In this document: positions 54,901 to 64,000 of the stretch, piece by piece
Position numbering within the stretch: position 1 is the first letter of the stretch
Layout of the letters: every line of letters starts with the position of its first letter
Assembly: GCA_009823395.1 (NCBI GenBank)
Contig: CM020519.1
Span: 13,450,001-13,514,000, forward strand
Source of the DNA: Thamnaconus septentrionalis
Lineage: Eukaryota > Chordata > Actinopteri > Tetraodontiformes > Monacanthidae
DNA: 64,000 bases
Direction: 5' to 3'
Made by a program: the position numbers and the translations under genes
Notes under the pieces: model-generated
What the model was told of the DNA's origin: nothing
The model's input: only the letters and a program-made list of their open reading frames with translations
The model's database searches: none

Positions 54901-56128
54901 AGAAGACCCAAATGACCTCTCGCTTCAAACGAGCACGGGGATTCATAAAAATTGTTGTCAAGTGGAAATATTTGAACGGAATGCAAATATTATAAAATAA
55001 AATACTCTGCAGCCTGCACGTGGGGCCGTGCACCACCGTCACAACACATTTGATTCACCAGATGTTTTCAGGGTCTTCAATAGAGAATTGCTACCACACT
55101 GGTAGTTGACGTGATGATTTGACCGATGGGATTTGTTGTAGGTCCCTTTGGCCAATGAGTCAGAGCGAAAGTGCGTATATAAGCCGGGGGCTGGCGTGTT
55201 TACCTTGGTTTCCCACGAGAAGGGGGCGGAGTGCTCGTCTTGCCAGGTGATATCCTGAAGGAAAGGAAAGCACAGAGGGGTAAGGGTCACAATTCGGACT
55301 AAACTCGAAGACAGCACGAGGTTTAAACTCTACAATAGGAACTTAATTCATTTGTTGGCAACCCGGAAGCCAAAAAACACGTAATTTCACCGTTTATACG
55401 CGTATTCGGCGAACACGTTGGACGCTGCCTCCCATTTTTCTTTGACGTCACGTCAACGTCGCGACGCCACGTTATTCGTGCTAATATCTCAAAATGCGTA
55501 GCTTGGTGTTCAAAACTGGGATGTTTTCCTCTGAGACGCCCGAGGAATTCAGCTGACGTGGGGAGCCCATCGCCGTGACGTCCCGCGACATTTTTTTTTT
55601 TTTTTTTTTTTTAAGGCTACGTAGCTAGTTTACCGTCGCAACATTGGCCTCTCAAACCTTCAAAGACACCGACAGGACTAAGAGTCACGTCGGTTTTTCA
55701 AATGTAAAAATGAAGTTAACTACCTCTTCCCCAAAATGGACGATTTTCTGCCCCGTCTGAATGAGCAGTTTGGGGTAACAGACCACTTCCTCGCGGTCAA
55801 CTTTATGCATAGCGTATCGGGCACGGACGTGCGGATCCATCATCCAGTTGTCGATGGCGCTGTCCTGCTCCTGCGGCGTCATCTTGTCCCAGGACGAGCC
55901 GTGCTTGGCTCTGACCCGCTCCCGCTCCTGCATGATCTTCTTCGCCATGGGGTTGATGGAGGAGAAGTAATCAAACTTCTTTTGTTCCATACTGTGGCTG
56001 TCGAGGCCCGCCATGGTCGCGGCGGCCATCTTTGGTTTCCAACCACCGGGCTGTTGTTGTTGTTGGGAGGGAAGACAGGAAGCTGCGGGGGCGGTGGGCG
56101 GAGCCTCGTCATGGCGAGTGTTAGCCAT
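51987..56128 (-). CDS. C1orf198 orthologue; frame broken in exon 5
   Basis: Six GT-AG exons: 56128-55724, 55254-55204, 54883-54758, 54515-54348, 53466-53103, 52043-51987. Recognised from [18 protein letters not shown], the tiny exon [44 protein letters not shown] and the C-terminal [11 protein letters not shown], all hallmark human C1orf198 segments. Start: ATG at 56128 gives an extra 33 residues with a poly-Gln tract; the second ATG at 56029 ([11 protein letters not shown]) fits the human start better. Exon 5 is 364 nt, one too many: phase demands the frame [15 protein letters not shown] at its start, but [13 protein letters not shown] onward is one base off. Removing one base from the CCCCC run (forward GGGGG, 53366-53370) restores 389 aa. 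As printed the frame stops at 53206. The function of this cytosolic protein is unknown. Confidence 0.92.
52298..53035. mobile_element. GTCCAGTGTGTAA-family MITE pair in C1orf198 intron 5
   Basis: First copy TTGGAGATTTTAAAGAAG to TTACACACACTGGACCTTTAA (52312-52640). A second, oppositely oriented partial copy spans about 52790-53030 (GTGTGGACAATCCAGTAGCC to AACTATTCCACACTGAAC). Confidence 0.65.
53685..53905. repeat. Dispersed AATCAGCTTTATTGGCCAAG repeat
   Basis: (AGAATC)n followed by AGCTTTATTGGCCAAGTTTG, ATTTGACTCCGGTTTTTCTC and GGGACAATAAAGGCTATTCTG, an abundant teleost repeat pattern. Family not assigned. It lies in C1orf198 intron 4. Confidence 0.6.
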
Positions 56129-57102
56129 ACTGCCACCTGGTGGCCAACTGTAAAGTGGCTCGGAACCTCCTTGTTTTTGGACAGAACTGTTCGAAATTTC
56201 GAGCTTTCTTTCCTTATTTGAAATATATTACTTACAAAAGTCTGAAAAATTATTGGTTCTTCTGAGACGTTTCACTGATAGTCTTAATTCATAAAAAATA
56301 AAAAGGTATAAAGACCGTTCGGGTGAATTAAAAAGTATATCATAAAAGATGATGTGAATTTCCAAAAATGTTCCAGAACAAACAAAACAATTTATTTAAA
56401 ACAATAAATTATGTGCAAAGTGTACATGAAGTCATAAAAAAACCCAAAAATAAGCAAACACCCGGTTTGCAATGTTAATATATAAATGCCATGCCAGTGG
56501 TTTATCTCTTATACAGTTGCCAAAAAGTGAATTATGAACATCTTGTACAATTGAAAAAATGCCTTTTAGTGAATACAGTACAGATGCTGAATTGTATGCA
56601 CTCAAATCAAGATATATAACATGATCCCTCCGGTTAGCAAGAGGTTAAAGGTTACAAAGATCCCAATCGTCAGCATGTGTTTCAACACTGGCACATATAT
56701 TTGCAATAACAAAGCTACACCTGAAAAACAATACATACAAACAGAAGAAATACACTTCTCCCCCAGATCAAAACTGTTAACTGTTAATTGTTCGCTATTA
56801 ATAAAAAGATTCTTTTTTTTTTTAAGTGCTTAATATATATTTTACAGAATGAGTTCACCCCAAAATCAAAAATGGATTAACAAAGAAATACAACTCACAA
56901 AATACAAAAAAATCACGATAAGAATGACTTTTTTTTTCTTCCTTTTTTTTCATTTTCTACCAAAGTGGCCCATTATAATCTGTGTACTATACAGGCCAAC
57001 TGTTCACATCTGATTTCTCACAGGTTGAGTTTCCACGGGGGGCGGGGGTGACCATGACGTTTGTGGGCTGTAGCTCCCAGGGGCGCGTCTTTCAGGACGC
57101 GC
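56129..57102. other. C1orf198 upstream and Cx32.2-like A 3' flank
   Basis: AT-rich; an AATAAA on the minus strand near 56392 could end the connexin transcript. No other feature. Confidence 0.45.
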
Positions 57103-58309
57103 CTAAGAGTTGCCATTGAGTTGTGGGTACAGGGGTATAGCAGGGGCAGATTTATACTTTCTTCTGGACGACCGTAAGCAAACGAGGTAGAAGATCTCTG
57201 CCAAGTTAAGCAACAGAGAGACGCAGGACACCCCGAGCATGAAGAGGATGAAGATGGTCTTCTCCGTGGGCCGAGACATGTAGCACTCAACAGTGAAGGG
57301 ACAGGGGGCCCGGGAGCACACAACTAATGGATCCATGACAAACCCATACAGATAATACTGGCCAACAATGAAAGCTATTTCCAGAAGAATCCTGAAAACT
57401 ATGGAGGTCATGTAGGTACCGAGAAGGTTGCCCTTGAGCTGCACGTGACCTTTTTCATCGGAGTACGTGGGAACTTTGCCGAAACCTCCACCCGGCTTCT
57501 TCATACGCTCTCGCAACTTATTCTCTTTGTGAATGACGTGGAGGACGTGGCCGTAGTAGATCAGCGTTGGCGTCGAGACGAAGATGATCTGGAGGATCCA
57601 GAATCGAATGTGCGAGATTGGGAAGGCGTGGTCGTAGCAGACGTTTTTGCAACCTGGCTGCTTGGTGTTGCAGATCATTTTCGACTGTTCGTCGCCCCAC
57701 ACCTGCAACGGGCGGAGATGAAATTAGCCACATGCTAGGACTTGCTGAAGACTCAAGTTTCAAGGCATCTGACGTCATTGTCAGTTTAAAATCTCATCAA
57801 ATGTCAATGATTTGATTATGATTTGACAAAGCTTTAGTTTTAAAGTACAGACATATTTTAGTTATCCAGTTAAAATTGTATTTTCTGTTATTTGGCTTTG
57901 TGTATACTGAGCAGTCTCTAGTCTTGGTGAGTATGTGGACAGGTCAGAATTTCCTACAGAATAACTGTAAAAGCAAAACCTAAATTAGGAAAGATGATAA
58001 AAGGCAATTATTTTCATGAGAAATGCAGCAACAGATAGTATAACTGAACTTATGTCAGTTTTAATTGTGGCTTAGGACCCAGGAGTGGTGGTATTTTTAC
58101 ATATTGAAAATATGACACACACACCCTCCCTCCTGTGGCAAAAAAAAAAAAAAAAGTATTATAAACAGGAGAGCACATACCTTATCTGCACCGGTTCCAA
58201 GGATCATGATCCTGAACACGAAAAGAACGCTGAGCCAGACCTTGCCAATGACAGACGAGTGCGACTGGACCTTGTCCAGCAGCGACGACAGAAACCCCCA
58301 TTCTCCCAT
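57103..58309 (-). CDS. Connexin Cx32.2-like A (gap junction protein)
   Basis: Two coding exons, 58309-58181 and 57702-57103 (729 nt, 242 aa), joined in phase 0 after codon 43. [17 protein letters not shown] and [17 protein letters not shown] form the N-terminal helix and TM1. E1 starts VWGDEQ with cysteines [12 protein letters not shown] (CX6CX3C), and E2 has [12 protein letters not shown] (CX4CX5C). [15 protein letters not shown] is the TM4 signature and the tail is short. The protein would oligomerise into hemichannels. It resembles the fish ovarian Cx32.2 type described in Atlantic croaker and the fish gja13 group. The intron inside E1 is absent from the neighbouring paralogue. A 5' non-coding exon is likely: acceptor before 58319, donor CCAAG|GTAAGG at 59060. 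Confidence 0.93.
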
Positions 58310-58319
58310 TGTCTAGAAT

Positions 58320-60752
58320 CTGACGAGGGAAAAAGCAATTTGACTGAATAAAAGTTTTCATTCACCAAAAATTTCAGCCCTCAGCCCTCAGTTGCATTCA
58401 TTTCAATGGAGTCCTTCAGTCAGTTGCTCACTGAAGCAGCTTGCATGGCATTGACTGGAAAGTTATTGAGTTTCATTATTGACTAATCATTAACTGTAAA
58501 TGAATATTAAATTATTACGCTGTAAAAGTTTTTTTAATTTTTATTTCGACCACATCATTTTCGTTGCCATGTTTCACAGCGATTGAATAAAATGAATGAA
58601 ATAATGTGATAAGCGACACTTCTATTTAAATTCTGGAGGCATGATATGGCCGTGCAATCACAACGAAACGTATTGCTCAGAATGAAATAAGGAATTCCTG
58701 CTACCAGTATAATATGTAATGATGAGACAAACGCGTATGCAGCGGACACATGGGTGTCTTCTTGTGCATTCAAATATAATTTTTTTTTTTTAATCAAAAA
58801 TGTAAAAAATCCTATTGTGTCAAAATTGAAATCTAAACACAAGCGCTGTCAACATTTTTTCAACAGCCGTAGACGCTAAGACGTGTCTTTACACAAAATG
58901 GTATCATACAAATAACAAATTATTCTGATTTGTATTTAAATTGAGACTTTCTTTTGAGACTATTTGGTTTATGTTCCATTTAAATCTAGCAGAGGCAATC
59001 CTTGAAATTGCTGTCAAAACAATTCACATTTCACAAACAAAAACAATTGTGGACCTTACCTTGGACGTTTAAAAAGCCCCAGTGCAGACAAAGGGAACCG
59101 GCCACCGATTGTGCAGCTGAACTAAAGGCAGACCTGAGCACTGTATTAAACTTGCCTTCTGAGTCTTGAACTTTAGATCACATGCAATTGTGCAACTGCG
59201 TGAGCAGTCACGTTGTCATGACATCTGGAAAAGATAAAACATGGGTTGATGATTTTTGGCCGAACACCTGTCCAGGTTAATGATTGGTGGGGTATAGTGC
59301 AAATTCCGTCTCGCACTGCTTGTAATGTTGTTGTTTTTTTTTCTTCTTACAGCAGCTCTCCGATGTTAAGTTTTTGTATTCAGATATATTCATGTACATA
59401 TTTTATTTGTGCTTTTATTTTTGGAAAAACAAAACAGCGATTAAAGGGCACAGACACAGTAAAAAGTAATGCATTAAAGTGAACACATCAGAGACTAAGT
59501 GAGGGTCGCGCAGTCATGTTGCTGAGACCACGTCAACATTTTTCTCTCCCATTCTGGCAGCGCGATTTATACAAAGTCTGAATAAATGGAGCAAATCTAA
59601 TATTATAAGCTTCACAAAGATGCTTTTGTTTTAGGGATTTGGTATTTAATTTAAAATATGTTAAGCAGGCCCACATGATATTTTTTGGACCTTGCCGTCG
59701 TTGCGGGAGACGTTCAGCGAGTCACACTTTGTTTTTGTTTATTTTATTATTTTATTCTTTAACGGTCACTGCCTAGATTTCAAAAATTCGGCGATCAAGG
59801 TCATTAATCTAAGCAGGACTTTGACAAATATGGGCCACTCCCAACTGTCACGTCAATGAAAGTTCACAATGATTAATAGGTGAGTTCTGATTGGACATCT
59901 GATGAACAATTTTAGTGACCCATTATATTGTTAACTTTTAAAGTGGCAGTTTAATTGCAATTTCCTTCACTAGAGAGCGCTTGTACATCAAAACAAAAAG
60001 GCTTCCTGTTAGCAATCTTCTGATCTCAAGGAAACAAGGAAGGAAACTTTTGAGTGTTGATTAAAATGTGTAAATGTTGAGTGGACGAGCTGCACGTGCA
60101 AACAGTATTATTATTATTTTTAATAAAATTATGCTGGATACAACTCTAAATCCAGAGGGAGGCAGATGCAGATCCGTCACTTAACAGATCTGGGAACAGA
60201 AGTTGATAATCCAGATTTAGTGTTATGGCCATTTGTTTTCATATTCACTTGGAGCATGTTCAGTGCTATTTGCATGTGTTTTATGGAGTTGTATGAAGTT
60301 GTTTGCGAATTCAACAACAAACTGGCATTTTTCTCTCTCTTTTTTTTTTTTTTTTAATAAAAATTAGGAGGCATACAACATTTCTCCTCACAGTAGAAAC
60401 GTACAAAAATCACCAACAAACACAAACGTCCCTCGTGAACATTTGAAGTTCAAGTAATCATGGAGAATAAGTTAACAAAAAGAACGTACAGTAAAAACAA
60501 CCTAATCTAGAACATATTTACCTCATGTGCAGGTCAGCAAGTGAGCTTTAATGAAGGCATTTCATGAATATTGCACAGTATACATCATAAGTTCTTATAT
60601 AAAGAATGCAAACTTCTGAAAACACGTCTTCTTTAAAAATATGATAACAATTGAGACAGTGTGAAATTTATAAAGCTAACTGTACGTTCTGTTGTAATTA
60701 GCGAACCAAGAACTTTCCAAGTAAGTCCTGCGTATTTGTACAATGAATTTGA
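58320..60752. other. Region between the two connexin genes
   Basis: Contains a probable 5' UTR exon of connexin A at 59060 to about 59120 (minus strand, donor GTAAGG) and, near 60340-60752, the likely 3' UTR of connexin B. No other coding sequence recognised. Confidence 0.45.
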
Positions 60753-61581
60753 TTATAGCAGTTCGTCTCTGGCCCCTTCCAGGCGTCCGCCGATGCTCTG
60801 CCTGTTCTGCTGCTTCATGTTCATGTTGTTCTGCCGAAGTGATTCTGCTGCTTGCCACTGGGCAAACTGCTGTTCTGGGCTGAGATTGTGAGCGCGAGGC
60901 CTGGGGCCACTTCTGACCCTGGTGCACAGGAGGTAGAACACCTCCATAACGTTAAGGACCAGGGAGATGCAGGCTATGACCAACATGAAGATGATGAAGA
61001 TGGTCTTCTCCGTGGGTCGAGACATGTAGCATTCTACGGTGAAGGGGCAGGGCTTCTTGGAGCAAGGGAACATGGGGACCATGACGAAGCCATACAGGTA
61101 GTACTGGCCGACGATGAAGCCTGCCTCCATGATGATCTTGACAAAGAGCTGGGTCAGGTAGCTCCACAGCAGGTTCCCCTTGATCTTCACCTTGCCAGCC
61201 GCGTCAGAGTACTTTGGCTGTTTGACCGCGTTGTTCCCATCGGAGCTGGACAGCTCCTTCCTCAGCTTGTTCTCCTTGTGGACAACTGTGTATGACATGG
61301 CCCAGGTAGATCAGGGTCGGCGTGGACACGAAGACGATTTGGAGGAACCAGAAGCGCATGTGTGAGATGGGGAAGATCCAGTCGTAGCAGACGTTCTCAC
61401 AACCAGGCTGTTGAGTGTTGCAGATGAAGTCGCTCTGTTCATCCTTCCAAACACTTTCAGTTGCTGTGCCCAACACCATGATCCTGAACAGGAAGAGGAC
61501 GCTCAGCCATATTTTACCGATGACCGTGGAGTGCGACTGGACTTTGTTCAGCAAAGATGACAGGAATCCCCATTCACCCAT
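60753..61581 (-). CDS. Connexin Cx32.2-like B, frame broken by one extra base
   Basis: A single coding exon of 829 nt, one more than a multiple of three. The first frame (61581 down to about 61288) gives [18 protein letters not shown] through YLGHVIH; the second resumes at [12 protein letters not shown] and runs to the stop at 60753. One additional base at about 61287 (forward T) separates them; without it the protein is 275 aa. As printed it ends after 125 aa, at 61204, within the cytoplasmic loop after TM2. E1 cysteines [13 protein letters not shown]2 [12 protein letters not shown] and TM4 [15 protein letters not shown] are intact. The E1 start reads VWKDEQ in place of the nearly universal VWGDEQ. 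The C-tail is longer than in A ([15 protein letters not shown]). A non-coding 5' exon probably ends at 62701 (CAG|GTAAGA), with the acceptor next to 61604. Confidence 0.9.
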
Positions 61582-61604
61582 TTTTCTTGGTGATTGTCAG
61601 CAAT

Positions 61605-64000
61605 CTGAATGAAGTAAAGAGAATTTTGGCATTAAGAAAAAACCAAAATAATATCAATATTTTGTTATTTAGAATCTAAACGGATTACAGTGCAATGTTA
61701 AGATATATATCATTGCCAGCTTCTATGAAAGGTTCTGAGGACTGTATTTCCTTGTCACAGCACATTATTGCATCTCAGAAAATGATGCATTTTGTATACA
61801 TTGCTGTAATAGTATCTGTGGTTGCTGTGATAGTAGTAGAAAGAGGCAATGTGTGATTTTCATCATTGTCAGATTACGCAACAGCTTGCTACCACCATAA
61901 TAAAGAGCGAGAAGCAACCCCCTCTAAAGCCGCCGCGATTTCAGAAAACACAAGGAAATAGCATGACACACGCTCCAAATGAATCGTACCGTTAGCTAAA
62001 ATGAAACTGGACAAAAGGCTTCTGATTTTACAATAATTAAAATCTCATGTTTTCAAGGGGATCATTGTCAGTGACGGACCTGCATCCGACAAAGAACAGT
62101 TGGACGTTGCTTTTTGTGATGCATTGCGGAGACGTTGAGTGGACTATATGCTGAATACTGATATTCACTCGGAATTTGGATACCACTACATGCATATCCA
62201 CTATATAGTGCAGTATAAAGAAAGTAATGAGTGATTTCAGACACAACCAATCAGCCAATAAACAAGGATATTGAAAGAGATGACGAGATTGAATCACACA
62301 ATCAAGGCAGACTTGAAGGAATTAGCTCATAAATAAATTCAAATATAATTTATACATATCTGAAAATGTAGTGTGGTTATAAAACAAAACAAAAAAAAAA
62401 ACAACTTAAAACCTGACCTAAAAAGGTCCTAAAGGAGTCCAAATTAAATAACAGATCTAATACACTTAAGTATTAGTAGTGTTGTGAATAAAAACTGCAA
62501 AGGTACACCATTATATTTGTTCTGTGCCAGTACGGTAATCCGTATTGTTAAGATTTTAAAACAAACATGAATAATGAAATGAATGGAATAGCTCTGAAGC
62601 AATATTTTTTTATTTTAAATATCTGATGTTATATGATTTGAAAAGTCATCAAATAGCATTTTTGTCGATGACGGAGAGAAAAGCAAAAGTTGCATCTTAC
62701 CTGCTGACCAGGAAGGAAAGATAGGGAGATTTGAATTTAACGGATCATTAGTCAAGTTGAACCTTGGATTTCTTGGGTGGGTTAGGCGTTGTGCAATTCA
62801 TATCCGCCTCATAGTACGTTGTACCTGACAACTAAATTATATGTGTGTAAGGTGCATGAGTTAGTATCTTCAGTGTCTGATAGTCAGGGATATTTAGAAA
62901 AAAGCACCTCACAAATCCATAAATTTAGTTTTAAGGATTTCCATAAGCTGGAAGTACCTGGTAGGAGCGTGAACGTTCCAACAAGTTGTTTCCCTTCTGA
63001 CCAGTTGAACCTATAAAGAGCTATTGTCAACACAAAGGCACCCACAGTTCAGAGGGTCAACTACCCTTGCGACCGGCAGCCAAGAGTGCATATGTGAACA
63101 AAACAGAAACTGAACTTGCCTTTTTAATACACAAACTGTGAAAGTAACACTTTAGAGTTAGTGTTCTCTGTTTCCTGCAACATTGCTCAAATTGATAACA
63201 AGTGTCTCCTTCTTTTACAGTTGAATTCATAAATGAGGACTTGGGATTTTTGCTAATCCACTGGCCCTCTGTTGTCCTTTTTGGTTTGGTCAAATCTTGT
63301 CTCTGGTGGCCAACCTTGCCGTCTCAGCAGAACATGACTATATTTTGTGCTGCAAGAAGATCTCGCTAGATATCCACCTCAACCTTGAACAATCTCAGGG
63401 GTCACCTGGTGGATTGGGAGGGGGTATGGTCCTGAAGAACAGTCCTGAGTGCTGCAGTCCTTCGTCCCCGACTCTTTCCTCCACTGTTTGGATGTGCAGC
63501 ATTTGATCAAAGCTATTTACCTCCATTGTCTGTTATCATCTGCCAGACCTTGATTGGTTCATCCATTTCCTGTCTCCAAGATCAGTAACCGTAAGACTAA
63601 AACTTCTCAGGAACACAAAAGTTCATCCACCATTGCATGTCAGCTGTCTCAAGCCATCTTCAGAACGTTTGCTTGTCTCTTCAGCCGTACCCCCGCCTGC
63701 CACCTCAGGTGCTGATGGTGACCCTGTTTGCACAGTGAGAAGACTTCTGGGGTTAATGTTCTTTTTCTTCTGGTCAGACTTTAATTAAAATGAGTGAGAT
63801 GTTCAGGTTGACAGGGCTGTCAGTTGAATGCCATCTGAAGAAGAAAGTGTCCCTTCAAAAACTGTCCAAGTAAATAAAATATCTCACTCAACCTATGTGT
63901 GACTAGAAGAAACAAAACATTTGTACTGTGACTTCTTGGGTTTTTTTTTTTTTCCACTGGAGTCGAGGTTCCAAGTATCTTGTTGATTGGGGGGAGTATG
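61605..64000. other. Upstream of connexin B; right edge
   Basis: Likely 5' UTR exon of connexin B at 62701 to about 62760 (minus). The rest, including the 70-codon open frame at 63297-63506, resembles no family I know and may be repeat-derived. Confidence 0.4.

Noticed and set aside
55736..56221. 161-codon plus-strand frame opposite C1orf198 exon 1
   Set aside because: Antisense shadow of a GC-rich coding exon with no family resemblance.
60852..61295. 147-codon plus-strand frame opposite connexin B
   Set aside because: Antisense shadow rich in Asp/Glu/His, typical of reverse-reading a membrane protein gene.

Overview
The window is vertebrate nuclear DNA, almost certainly from a teleost fish. 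It has small GT-AG exons in long AT-rich introns, many (TA)n, (CA)n and poly-T tracts, several teleost-style MITE and LINE relics, and two gene types typical of fish: a selenoprotein L with a UxxU motif and a tandem pair of Cx32.2-type connexins. No bacterial, phage or CRISPR feature was seen.

Layout: (1) 2521-2859 (+), last exon of FAM89A; its first exon lies off the left edge. (2) 2860-15650, a repeat-rich gap with microsatellites, MITEs and a stray copy of part of TTC13 exon 8. (3) 15657-20145 (-), ARV1, five exons, intact. (4) 20620-35229 (+), TTC13, 23 exons, intact (826 aa), head-to-head with ARV1 across a 474-bp shared promoter. (5) 37741-42593 (+), selenoprotein L, nine exons, with two in-frame UGA codons spaced as UxxU. 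(6) 44335-46394 (-), CLEC11A, five exons, one 1-nt frameshift. (7) 51987-56128 (-), the C1orf198 orthologue, six exons, one 1-nt frameshift. (8) 57103-58309 and 60753-61581 (-), two tandem Cx32.2-like connexins; the second has a 1-nt frameshift.

FAM89A, ARV1, TTC13 and C1orf198 are neighbours on human 1q42 as I remember it, so this is a conserved block. Selenoprotein L and CLEC11A sit inside it and C1orf198 appears inverted. The genes are not one pathway: ARV1 handles ER sterol and lipid traffic, TTC13 is a TPR protein of poorly known function, SELENOL is a thioredoxin-fold diselenide protein, CLEC11A is a secreted lectin-like growth factor, and the connexins form gap junctions.

Exon boundaries were read by eye from splice sites, phase and remembered family similarity. 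In the three fully intact genes all phases sum to exact open frames, which is strong internal support. Repeat-family names are deliberately descriptive because no library search was possible.
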